A stretch of DNA of 64,000 nucleotides from Phymorhynchus buccinoides (lineage: Eukaryota; Mollusca; Gastropoda; Neogastropoda; Raphitomidae). The DNA lies in assembly GCA_017654935.2 (NCBI GenBank), contig CM065686.1:30804591-30868590 (forward strand), read 5' to 3'. Positions 31,024 through 42,769 of this stretch are shown here, piece by piece; the stretch's first letter is position 1, and each line of letters begins with the position of its first letter. The position numbers and the translations under genes were made by a program. Under the pieces are notes generated by a model. That model was given only the letters and a program-made list of their open reading frames with translations, was not told the origin of the DNA and did no database searches.

Positions 31024-32717
31024 TGTATTGGTATTGAGGAGGATAGGTTAAGCATAACATTTCTAGGAACAGGATGAGTAGTTTGCTTTTCTGGTTGTAA
31101 AGAATTTGTGCATCTTGATTGATGATTGATTGAAATGGATCATTTAGGAGTTTGTGTTTGCGGGTGTATTAAGATATTTGTATCCGATTCGACTGAATAT
31201 GAGTGTTGGTTCTGAGGAATGGTTTAGTTTGATGATAAAGGAGTTGGTGTTTCCAGGTGTAAAGGGTTTGCATCTGAAGCGATTGAAGATGAGCGTTGGT
31301 CGATTTCTGTGGTTCTGTTGTCCCTCTTCATGGAGGCACAGCATTAGACCATTCTCATTTGTCTTGTGTTAACTAGTGTAAATAATTGTCTTGTAGGTGT
31401 ACTGCAGTGAAAAGATAAAAGTTGGGGTTTGGTTCCAGTATTTCCTGTTCTGTTCTTATCGTTGTGTGCAGTCCATCCTTTCTTGATTTAACCTCATTGA
31501 AATTCATTTGCAATAGCCGTTCTCTGATTAGAGATGAAGAAAAAAACAACTGAAAAAGCATACATCTGACAAGTAAGGAACGTTCTAGACTTCTACAAGA
31601 AAAGAAAGAAAGCTGAAAGGGTAAAAAGGCAAGCCATCAGTATTTGATTGATGAAACTTGATTATTATTTAGGCCCTATTATTCATCAGACCCAAAAGTC
31701 AATTGCCAAAATATTATCACTTGTTGCCCCACCCTTCACAAAACGGGGTGCAAAAGACACCCCATCCCGCCAAAACAAAACGTTTGTTTGAACAACTTTT
31801 GTTTTTCCAGGTGGGTGTATCAGCATTTCTTGTTCTGGTCTGTATGAATATGTGTGAATATAACTTGCTACAGTTTGGCCTTTAATTGTATTCAGTGGAT
31901 GGGTGAACTGATAAAAAGAAAAGGCTGATGTTAAAGAAAATGTTTTTGCCAAGTCATTTTTTTTAACTGATTCAAACCTTTCTTACTGTATTTTATGTCT
32001 GGTTTTAATTTATTAAATACTAAGTAGTTCTTGGCTTACACTACAGTAAAACATAGAATCCACACAGGAATGAATTCAACACAGGCCGTATGCTTTGCTG
32101 ATTTGTGTAATCATTGATTTCCTTCACTTTATTATGCCTTGTAAATAATTCAAAGTTTAAAGATGTTTAATTGGTATTTATTCTTTTACAATTGGATTTA
32201 TTGCAGTTATTCTTACACCCCTGTTAGGATCCGAAAGAACAGCGTTCAAATTCTAGCAGTACCTTTTCATTGGTTGGTGACCTTGATTATGCTGTGTCAG
32301 TCTTCACCTAAAATATGTATATATTGAAAATCATCTTTATATCTGAATGCATGTGTGTGTGTCTGTACAGTTATGTCAGTCCATGTGTTCTTACATTGAT
32401 TTCTGATCCATGCCGCTTGAGTGTCTGAAATGGTGAGCATTTCTTGTCAAGTATGGATGATCAGTTTCAAAAGTTGATATCCTTAACCTGATAAGACAAT
32501 TTAAGCTCATAAACAAGTCAGATTTGGAGCTGTGTTGAGGTACATCATGTGTCTCAATCACAAATCTTTTTCAGTTTTCTTACTATGTGCTTGGTTAAAA
32601 GAATCCCCCCAACAACAAACAAACAAATACTGGCTTGCTTGTCTGCAGTTGTGGGTCTCTTGCTTTTTGGCCCTAATGATCATGCATACAGCTTATGTAT
32701 TTTTACAGTAGTTATTG
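31024..32717. other. Region downstream of CDK12, possible 3' UTR
   Basis: AT-rich, no gene recognised. A block with GTTTGCGGGTGTATTAAG.../GGTGTTTCCAGGTGTAAAG, GAATATGAGTGTTGGT and GAAGATGAGCGTTGGT is loosely repeated at 31145-31300. Nothing else is seen. Confidence 0.4.
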
Positions 32718-33189
32718 CAGACCTGTTTACCCTCCTGGTTTTGCCGGAATTATCCTGGGAATTTGCTAAAATTCTGGGTAGATTATTTGTTTCCGTTTGT
32801 ATGAAAAGACGCAAGGGTTGACCGAAACCTTGGAGTTCTGAGATGCGATGTTTGATTGGTCCGTGAACCCCCCTCAACCATTTTGCGCCAAACATGTCGT
32901 CAGGCAAGTCAGCCGCATGCGGCAAGCGCCAGAAATCTTCGACAAACGACAGCAGTGATAGGGTGAAACGGCCTAAAGCGAAGCAGAAGTTTTCTCAAAA
33001 GTATTTGAAAGTGCCAGGAATAACAAGTTCGCGTTTGGGAGACGAGCATGCACACTGCAAGTACTGCAACGCGGACTTCAAAATTTCGCATGGCGGCATA
33101 AGCAACATTGCGATGTGAATTCTGTTTTTTCCCCCTCAATTCTGGGTTTTTGTGTGGCAAATTCCAGGTTGTAAGGGTAAACAGGTCTG
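32718..33189 (+). mobile_element. 472-bp hAT derivative retaining a BED-like zinc finger
   Basis: Inverted ends CAGACCTGTTTACCCT (32718 and the complement ending 33189), with a perfect 6-bp flanking repeat TTATTG (32712-32717, 33190-33195). A frame at 32894-33118 begins MSSGKSAACGKRQKSS and contains SSRLGDEHAHCKYCNADFKI and SHGGISNI, the pattern of the N-terminal BED-type finger of hAT proteins. It stops just where the catalytic domain should begin. It is the likely larger relative of the MITEs at 19930 and 25194. Confidence 0.75.
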
Positions 33190-33328
33190 TTATTGTCAAC
33201 ATTCTGTTGGGAATCGCTTGAAATTAACAGTTTTCCTTCTCCATTATTCTCATCACCATTATTATCCATGATTAAATCTGTGGTAGTGGGATGTTTTGAT
33301 TCAGTGTCTTTGTGTTTTGATTGATGCC

Positions 33329-33334
33329 AATAAA
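33329..33334 (+). terminator. Possible distal poly(A) signal
   Basis: AATAAA followed about 35 bases later by a (GT)n run, the usual GU-rich downstream element. If CDK12 uses it, the 3' UTR would be about 2.4 kb and would contain the hAT relative at 32718-33189. No transcript evidence is available here. Confidence 0.3.
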
Positions 33335-35807
33335 GACCAGATCCAACCAAAGCATCCTATGTTCTTTTGTGTGTGTGTGTGCTAGGCAGCAGCAGCACCC
33401 TATCAAATGAAGAATAAGAGTGGTGAAATTTGACTTCATATTTCTTGATAAATCATAAACCGTTATGATAGGAAAACGTTTATGCTGCTGGTGCTTAGCC
33501 TTTGTTGTGTGTATTTGGAACTGTTTCTGAGTGCATTGGAAAGTTGTTAGGTGTGTTTGTTATGAAAGCAAACCAATTTTTTTTTTTTTTAATTTTTTTT
33601 TTTTTACTGTTTATTGTAAGTGATCAGCTCCACTCATGACATTTTCAGCATTATTTTTATTACCGACCACAATTATATGTCAATTGCGGTAGGCTGTTTG
33701 TGACTTGATAGGCAATAATGTCCACACACATACTGTTCTCAAGAACAAGAGAGACTGAAGTAAAGACATTTCAGATTGCAGTCATGCTGTTTTGAAAATA
33801 AGCAAAAAACTGATTGATGAATATAACGAGGTATTATATCTGCAGCTGTATAAAACTAAAACATTTTTTTCTTTATATTTTAAAAACGTTTAAACCATAA
33901 ATTAATAATGCTCCTTTTTATAGACCAACTCTTTGGGCTGTAACATTGTGGTTTGATTGTGATTAAGAATTTGTGAAATGTTTTGTTTTGTGGTTTTATG
34001 TCTTATCGTTTCTGAAAGAGTTAAGAAATGTGTTTGTGGAAGATTTTGTTTGTTTCTGAAAATTGTTGACAAGTTTATTTGCCAGATAGTTTGTTCATTT
34101 ATAAAGTAGCATTTAAACATGATTTTGTTTTGAAATTTAAAGAATTCGTTAAAAAAAAAAAGTATTGAAGAGGCAAAACAGTTAAGGAAACACATTAAAA
34201 GAACAGCACAATAAAACAACACATCTTGCAAGGAAAACTTAGCAAACCATGACTAAGCTCCTCCCCCCCCCCTTCCCCAACAAACGTTTTTGTATGAATT
34301 TGAAACAAAAACTTTTTGAGCTCATCCTCCACCCCACATCATGTCGCCTCATTACACTTCGTGATCGAGAGCACCCCTGAATGTAAAAGGGAAAGCCAAG
34401 GGAACAACTTGTCATTTCTGCCACTTCCAAATGAACCCAATGGCCATGCCTGCGTTTAACTAAGTTCATAGGGATAACTCTAGGGAGCCTTAAAGTTCAT
34501 GTTAACATTGGAAGTTGCAATAGAAGGCCACCCAGGACAGGGAAGAGACTATGTTTAATTGCGTAGCAACAACAAAAAGGAAAAAACCAAAGCCCTGAGA
34601 ATTGCAGACGAGTAATGTTATCTGAAAATGTGGTCAATGCTAGTGTCTTTGTGCTTGTGTTACTGTTTTATATTTGTCAACAAAAAGCTTGAGAATACGT
34701 AGCAGACAGGAGGAGGAGATGTACCTTCAATTTACCTTTGAGAAGAGAGATAAAAGAATAATTGCATCGTTTTGATCATACTACATATTTCACTACATAT
34801 CTGTATAAGGGTTTTTGTTAGTTCAATAAAAAGCCTGGGGAAAAATTGATAGGCATCACGTAGGAGATCCCCTTTCATACAATAAAATTAAAAAGAAAGC
34901 CAACAACAAAAATAAGTGGCAGCTGTTTACATCTATTTGATGTCGGTGCAGATATGTATGTATTAAAAAAATAATGGATAGGATTAGCCTCGATACCATT
35001 TAATATCACTCACTGTTTTCATATTTAAGCTAAGCAATGGTGATTTGGGTGTCAGCTGGCTTGAATTTCTCAAAACTTTCACAGCTTGATGCTTTGGTTG
35101 TACACATAAACATGCACATACAATTGCATACACCCATACATAAGCTGACTTGCCTATTTTTGATAATGACACGGCATACAGATGCATATGAAGATTTGAA
35201 CATCTATAGCAAACGCATGCATATGCATGCACACACAGACAGGCGCATGCACACACACGCTCACACACACACACACACACACACACATTTTAAAGTTTAA
35301 TTAAAGAAGGGAAATGCATGAATACAAAAGCATGCATATAAACTTGAATTGACTCGCTCGGGACGAATAAGCCGGATCTAGCTCATGGCATGCGGCTCAT
35401 GAGAATTTTCAAGAGGTTTTGATTTCTGGCGTGTAACCAGCTTTTAAGAGTCGTGTCTTAAATCTATGCACATACTATAAAATTTGACAGCTGAAGAAAT
35501 GCATTCAAATTCAAGAACTCTTTCACACTAATGCTGGACACAGAGAGAGAGAGAGACAGCTAGATGAATAGCAAGAGATAACTCGGAACTCGAAATGTTT
35601 AATGAAGATAACTGAATAAGTAGCAATACTTCTTTTCATCAGGTCCTCTAGAATAAAAATGAACAAAAATCCGAACAAACAAACAAGTAGATCAATCAAT
35701 TATCAATAATCAACTACTACACACACAAATTATGTAATGGTTCACACATTCATTACAATAAAATATAACAAAACTCCAAGACAAGAAATGTAACATGAAA
35801 CAACAAC

Positions 35808-35863
<56 letters not shown>

Positions 35864-36061
35864 TGAAATCTAACGTAACCATGACATGACATTCCAAAAA
35901 AAAAGCATTAAATGTCAAATGGATAAGAAAAAAATACACATCAACAGAATGCACCATTCTTTAACACTCAAAATCCCCACCTAAGCATTACATAGTAATA
36001 TTCACAAAGGAAATTGAAATGCAATGGTGTTAAAATGAGCATTGATCTATATCACTGGATT
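33335..36061. other. Gene-free interval with short microsatellites
   Basis: AT-rich. Contains poly-T near 33571-33605, CA repeats at 35255-35286 and 35810-35857, and a C-run at 34264-34273. No gene, RNA or terminal repeat recognised. Confidence 0.4.
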
Positions 36062-36523
36062 TTAGGGAGAGAACATATCAAAGAGGCAATTATAAGTGTT
36101 CAAACAAATACCCATGATAACTTTTTTTGAAAGACGCCAAGGTGCTCTTGTTTTTTTTATGTAATCGGGTATCTTATTCCATAATTTTCCAGCAGAGTAT
36201 AATAGAGATGACATGAATAAATCTGTTCTTGGACGGGGAATATATATCAAACTTTTATTGCGAGCATTATTGATTTGAAATTTTCCACGAAGATATGGAG
36301 GTGCAATGTTATTCATTATCTTATACATGAAGACTGCTTTATTAAATTTACACCTTGAACTAAAAGGAAGAATATTAACAGTTCTGTAATCAGTGATTAG
36401 TAGAGACGATGTTTTGAGAAGTATAAGTTTGATTGCTCGTCTGTATATACTTTCTAATGGTTTTAAACAGTTCTTACTAGCTAAATCTGAGAGAGAGAGA
36501 GAGAGAGTGCAATAGGAGGACAT
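36062..36523 (-). pseudogene. LINE reverse-transcriptase C-terminal fragment
   Basis: The minus strand reads PLESIYRRAIKLIL, NILPFSSRCKFNKAVFMYKI then MNNIAPPYLRGKF, and LYSAGKLWNKIPDYIKK. This is the usual end of a non-LTR retrotransposon ORF2 (Q/YRRA-KLI, RC-F, YKI-NN-APPYL, LWN-IP-IK). An AG repeat (36490-36505) disrupts the upstream part. The rest of the LINE is absent. Confidence 0.8.
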
Positions 36524-36937
36524 GTTTTGTTGGAAACAAATCTTGGGAAAAGAAATGACGAACAGAAAAGGATGTGGGAAAGAGGAAGGAGAGATGTCGG
36601 CTTAAGGCAAATACATTGATATTTTATATACTGAATTAATGAAAATTTAGTAATGACTTGCTCTCAAGGCTCAGGATGTCAAGGGCACAATCTCATACCT
36701 ATGCACACCCCTCCCCGTAACACTCCCACACACACAAACAGCATGCACAGAAGTGATGAAAAATTGAGAGAATAACGCATGATGGGGGGCTGCTAAAGAA
36801 ATTAGCATGGAATCCAGATAAGTGCATAACAGCTGTACAGTACAATAGTAAAATGCACGCACGGATAAAGATACTAGCAAAGCTGTCTGGATGGAGCTTA
36901 GTGTTGCACAGAATATATTTTAATCTCCACCCACATA

Positions 36938-38410
36938 CACTGCTCAAAATTTGCTAAGGATAGACTTTTATAACCTTGATTGCTAAAAGGTGGTGTAATT
37001 GTAAGCAATAAAAATTACATGACCAGAAAGAGCAATCATCCGTGAACACAAGTCACTCAAACTTGTTTTATTATCCAACTTCCTGTTCATGTGTATCACA
37101 TGAATTTCGAGTGCCACCCCCCAAAAGTGTCATTTCGTTGAAATGTAAAAGTGAGTAAAATTGTCAGAATCAACACCATTTCTTGCTCACATCGTAAACT
37201 GTCATACAATAGACAAAGTTTCGTGACCGAAGTGAGATAATGACATCATTTGGCATGCAGAGTTGTCTTTCTGTGTTGGCGTGCTGGAGAACAGTTGTAC
37301 ACAGACTCGTGTCATTAGTGTTTGGATTATAACAATGCATCGCTTGCAAAGCTTGGATTCACTGCCATGAGGTTGGTACTGCTGATACATGTGAAGGTGG
37401 CAGAATTTGGGCTACTGGTAATAAAAAAGACTTCCGAATTTTGTCAGGCCTGCCCAAATCGTTTCACACATGCTCTCTGGCAGCATTTTGATTTGCTGAA
37501 TGCCTCATTGCGGAACATTTCCTTCCAAACTGTGAGGAATGGACTCCTTGATGATGCCTTCACTCCCCCTGAGCATATTTGGGCATCCTGCTCATTCTAG
37601 CTCAAAAGCAGCGCTGTCTAATGAATTCTCTTCACCAGGATTTGTCTTTATTGCACTGATGGTCTTGCCAGGGTGTGGAGGTTCTCCGGAAAGCGTTACC
37701 AGGAAACGTGAGTCAGAGAGCATGATGGATCTTGAGGTGGGTCTCTGACGGTTTGGGCCTGTATCAGCATGGTCGGGAAAACTGTCACAAATTCTTCAAA
37801 CGGAATCTCTGATAGCTGTTCACTAATGGTACGAGTTCATCGATGTCCATGTCAAATCTTCATTAATGCATCTTTTCATCGAGCATGGGTTGTTTACGCG
37901 TACCTGCAGCAAGAGATCATCGTCCATATGAGGTAGGTTGCTTGATCCAGAGACCCCAGTCTGTTGGAACAATGTCAAAACAAGCTCCAGGCAGCCGTTA
38001 TAAGCCGTTCACAGCAGCTCAGAAGTCTAAATGACCCAGAACAGTGCCTGCTAGAGGAGTGAACACCCTGAATCAGCAGCAGCTTCTAAAGCTCCTCCAG
38101 AACACGAAATGGTGTTTCCAAGCTGGAATTGCAGTGAGTGGGTCTCGCACATGCTATCCATGACTTTTCTTGGCGCAAAAAGCAAAAAATCAACATGAAA
38201 ATTTCGCTCCATTCGGTTGTTTTATACATTTTGAAGGGTTGACAATCGTTCCTTGGGGTAAGCCAATCAAATCATTATCGGACCTCGTCTTTTATCAAAA
38301 TGTGAAGATGAAATGTTTATTAAACTAAACAACAACAAAAGATAAAGCCTTTATGTTTATCTTTGATAACTGCATGTTAATATAATATCCTTAGCAAATT
38401 TTGAGCAGTA
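36938..38410. mobile_element. Dead Tc1/mariner-type element, 1.47 kb
   Basis: Ends CACTGCTCAAAATTTGCTAA at 36938 and its inverse ending at 38410 (one terminal mismatch), each next to TA (36936-36937, 38411-38412). The CACTGCTCAAAA-type end is common in animal Tc1 elements. The interior has only short frames; no readable transposase domain. Confidence 0.65.
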
Positions 38411-38412
38411 TA

Positions 38413-40189
38413 TAATATAGAGCTTGTGCACAACATTGTATTTATGTAGATCAGTTGAATTTATATAGATCAGTTGAAGTACACTCAAAACCTCCCCTTT
38501 TTATGCTTTTTAACCTCAAATTAACATGGGTCTGCTCACACACAGATGAATTAATGAATACACACACACACACACACACACAAGGACAATAAAATCGGCA
38601 GTAAGCGCATATGCACACATGCATACGCGCACACACCCACACACACAAACACATTGAACAATTTATTTACTTTACTTACACAAGGCTAATATGTTTCTTT
38701 AAGAGTGAAAATGTATTAATAAATCTATTAAACAGTGCTCGTTCTGCTAGATTGAATGAAAAAATAAAGTAGGATTGAAATGAAAATTACTCTGGCAATT
38801 TATTTTTCAAACAAGAGAAGCTACTCAAGCTTTTTTTCCAGTGAGGCTTTATACTGAAAATTCTATGACCCTGATTTGTGCAACTGAATTGCGCACACCT
38901 ACATAGAATTATTGCCCTTGCTCGTCGCAAAGTGGTATAAAGCTACTGAACATTATCTGCTCCTGACATCGATTCAGTACATAAAGTTATCGCCCTTGCG
39001 CGTCGCGAAGAAATAGTATAAGTAAAGCCCCATTGTCCAGGAAATGTACTGAAAAGCAATTTTAAAAAAATAAAAAAAATTGAACATAAAAACATGAACT
39101 TGTTACTTGATCAGTTGATGGCGGTAAAATTTGTCAACAGTTTTCGATGATTAGTAATTTTATCTGTGTTATATATATTTTTGTGTGAGTTTTGTATATT
39201 TAATTATAAATGTAATATTTGTTATGTAATAATGTCTTTGAATGGGATGGAACAACACATGGTTATGATAACATGTGATTAAAGTAATAAAAAAGAGGGC
39301 ATTTTATCTGTATTTGACTTGAAATGGACTTTTTGAGTGTAAGGAGCAAACTACAACCAGTGTAATGCAAAATTTTGTGCGGGTAACCTAACTTAGCAGT
39401 GCTTTGGCTAGAAAGTAATTTATTTTCATATGGATAAATCATTAAAAATGAACTTTGACAGTTACTTGCTGTTGGGAAGAGTGCTTTTAATGTAAATTGA
39501 ATAAGAATCGCTTGGGGAAGACATGAGTTTCTGAGAAAACATTTTAATCTTGACATTGATGAATAAGAATATTCAGGGGGAAAGGTTGACTTGTGTTATA
39601 AGAATATTTCAATGGTGTGTGTGTGTGTAAGTAAGTAAAAAGCAATTTATGATTTTTTTGTTGCTATCTTAATTATCAGATAAAAAAAAAAGATAAAACG
39701 GTGTTGTCAGTTTATGTCTATTTTATTAACATAGCGTTCCACAGTCATTATGAGCTCAGTCATATTGAAGCAAAGATGATAAGTGCATAGTATAATATAG
39801 TATTATTAGTCCAAAAGTTACTAATCGAGACCTGTGAAGCATTTAAAAAACAAAATGTGAATCAGAAGTGCAAGCAGATTTATATGATGAAAAGCAAACT
39901 TGTGAAAAAGACTGCAATATAATGACTCTCATGATGAACTGGATTGTGCTGTAGAACAACAAAACAGTGGAGCTAGTGAATAATAATAATAAATAATAAT
40001 TTTTAAAAAAATGTTGTCAAACTGTGCTGAAGACTATTGTGAGGAACATCAAGGACTGCCATGAACACTTTGAGTAAATAATATGTCGCGCAGTGAATGT
40101 GAAAAACTAATTAACTAATCTTAGGGACGAAAATGGTTGAATGGGGAACACACCAGGGTTTGGGTTGGGTGATCAAGGTAAAAAAAAGG
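38413..40189. other. Gene-free interval
   Basis: AT-rich. A (CA)n run lies at 38560-38582. Two related blocks, TTGCCCTTGCTCGTCGCAAA and CGCCCTTGCGCGTCGCGAAG, occur near 38912 and 38991. No gene. Confidence 0.4.
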
Positions 40190-40540
40190 GCTAACTTAGT
40201 TGTCGCCGCCAACTTGTGATGTGTAAAGTAACTTATCAGTGTAAAAATGTGTGCCCTTCTATGATCTATTCTATCATATGATTTATATACAACATTACCT
40301 AACTTCTGTGACCTGTTTTTGTATGTGTTGTTACATTCTGGACTCACAACTTGTGTATGTTCTATTGTTCTTTGTTTGGATCCTTAAATCATGTGTTATA
40401 TGTTTTACATATTTTTTGTCACCAATGTTTCTATATACATTTTTTTTTCAACTTTTCATGGAGTATCTGGAGAGATTGAAATACACGTGTGCTCTGACAA
40501 GGCTAACTTAGTTGTCGCCAACTTGTGATGTGTAAAGTGA
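40187..40540. repeat. Duplicated 40-bp block 310 bp apart
   Basis: GGCTAACTTAGTTGTCGCC followed by AACTTGTGATGTGTAAAGT occurs at about 40189 and 40500, in the same orientation, with one GCC of difference. It could be a direct-repeat border of a short insertion (about 310 bases). Confidence 0.6.
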
Positions 40541-41374
40541 ACTGCAGAGGCAAATCCTGCCATCAAACTTGTGCTAGTCTTATTTTTCATCAATGAAGGA
40601 CTTTTATTGGACAGCAGAACTTTGCATATTCGACTGGTGTTAACGATAATATCTCAAAGACTGGACTATTTCATCTGCATGTTCAAGACCGGAAACCAGA
40701 CCTTGATTTCATTGCGGATGACTTTACATGATGGAATTCATGCATCAACTTCTTTGCCCACAACTGTCTTGGATTTAATCTACGCATGCACAAGATGCTG
40801 AATGAAAATCTTACAGCAACAGGGTTTACCACATCGACATGGAACCAGCTTCTTCTTTTTTTTACCTCTAGACGGGCTGCGGCACTGAGATAAAAGACGG
40901 ACCATCCAAAGCAGAGGAACCTTGCGCAGACCAAAAGGCGGAAGACCAGGGGGAATTGCAGCCTCGGAGGGGAAGTGCATAAGGATAACTTGGCCTTCTT
41001 TGACCTTGAACCCCTGCATTTGACCTTGAAGTTGAAGGTCATCATCACAGGTGGGTGTCCTTGATCAGGACAAACTGTTTACCTACTTGCTATCCATGGC
41101 TTGTGTTGACAAATTTATCTCCTTTATTTTTTATTTTTGGAGTTGTGTCGCTTACTACTGTTTAGTGTTCCATCTAGTTGTGAACTTTAAAAAAAAAATC
41201 TCTTTTCTGTAATAGAGCTAAATTGTGTATGCATGTCACCGAGAGATGATGTGAAAAGGTTTCTGTTAGACAACCGTCATATAGCAAATGCTTATAGACT
41301 ACATTTTGCGAAGCACAGCCTTAAGCAAACATAACCATTGTTTTAATCAAATAATTAAAGAATGCAAAATTAAT
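40541..41374. other. Gap with a TGACCTTGA cluster
   Basis: No gene. At 41000-41045 the order is TTTGACCTTGAACCCCTG, TTTGACCTTGAAGTTG and AAGGTCATCATCAC, the same motif family as at 42770-44600. Confidence 0.4.
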
Positions 41375-41500
41375 AATAATAATAATAACTAAATGAAGCT
41401 TATGTTATAGCGCTCTGCAAAATTAATAATAATAATAAATAAATTAAAGCTTATATTGCTCTTCTGTGAAAAATTCGTCCTCAGAGCGCTTTACAAATAT
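41375..41500 (-). repeat. LINE/SINE tail with (ATT)n
   Basis: Minus strand: TGTAAAGCGCTCTGAGGAC, GAGCAATATAAGCTT, then (ATT)n. The tail pair (AAGCTTATR...AATAATAAT) is present twice in tandem. This GCGCT...ATATAA...(ATT)n end is common to invertebrate non-LTR tails. Confidence 0.5.
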
Positions 41501-42054
41501 TTTGAGAATAAAAGTAAAAATAAATAAAGTTAAAAAAAACCCATTACATAACATTAAGAAGAAGCATAAAAATAACAACAATTTAAAGTGAAAATCTAAA
41601 TGCTCACGCAGGCCCTCTCTAACACCTCCACCCTCCACACCCCCTTTTCCCCCCACGTACACACTATAGACACTCGGGGACTCTCAGATCTGGATTAGAA
41701 TGATATAAATGTTGATTTTTAACTTGCAGTATTAAAATCAGTAAATTCTGCAAATAGCAAAACAATACTGGTAAATGAAGATTCTCTTACAGTACCGGCG
41801 GTAGTTATTCTGCCAATACCCCTTCACCCGTTCTTTTCCACAGAATAACTCAGTGCTGTTTAAGATGTCTGACAGAAGATTAAATAGTGGTGAATGTTAT
41901 GTAACTCATTTCCCTCTTGGAATCTTCCCAATACACTGAGTTCATGTCCAGAAAGTTTTACTGGAGCATTCTTTTATCCAGTCATTTGATTGATCGATTG
42001 ATACACTTCTTCTCATGTCACGTTTATTTAACCAGAATCCAAAGGACACAAGCC

Positions 42055-42330
42055 TGTGCTGTTTGTCTCTGAATTGTCTTTTTGTCTCTGAATTAGTCTT
42101 TTTGCCTCTGAATTAGTCTTTTTGTCTCTGAACTGTCTTTTTGCCTCTGAATTGTCTTTTTGTTTCTGAATTGTCTTTGTCTCTGAATTGTCTTTTTGCC
42201 TCTGAATTGTCTTTTTTGTTTCTAATTTGTCTTTGTCTCTGAATTGTCTTTTTGCCTCTGAATTAGTCTTTTTGTCTCTGAATTAGTCTTTTTGTCTCTG
42301 AATTGTCCTTTTGTCTCGGAATTGTCTTTA
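42055..42330. repeat. About 20-bp minisatellite
   Basis: About 14 units of GTCTTTTTGYCTCTGAATT with one- or two-base length changes. Confidence 0.9.
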
Positions 42331-42769
42331 AGCTTTTCTTTTTATGTATTTTCCTTCTGTCTGCGTTTTGGTGTTGCTCTGTCTGTCCATCCGTGATGCA
42401 AATACACACTATCACACATGTATCAAAACAAAGAATATTTTGGAGAAAAACACCCAAGGCATCGAAAATAGCCCATTCAGACAAAAAATTATGCAACTTT
42501 GGCACCGTTAATTTACAAGGTACGCTTTTTGGGGCTGTTGTCACACACTGTCTGATTTACTATGACCTAATATAGAGATGAATGTGTCTGATTATTAATA
42601 CTATATAATAATAGTGTCCTCGATTCTCATGTCTGAGTGTGTATTGTCTATTGAACAATTAGAAAAATGACAACAAAAAACAACCCTATCAGATTGATTT
42701 TTTAAAAATCGAATTTGATGGAGGGTTTCATACCCCATTTCCAAATGTTACTTTCAAATTTTTGTTAAC

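Noticed and set aside
37322..37748. Frames of 69-92 codons that might be a small gene
   Set aside because: They fall inside the Tc1-type element, show no domain and are on the strand opposite other fragments.
40251..40511. 86-codon frame with a hydrophobic stretch
   Set aside because: AT-rich composition explains the Phe/Leu/Tyr content; it is flanked by duplicated blocks and has no start or splice context.
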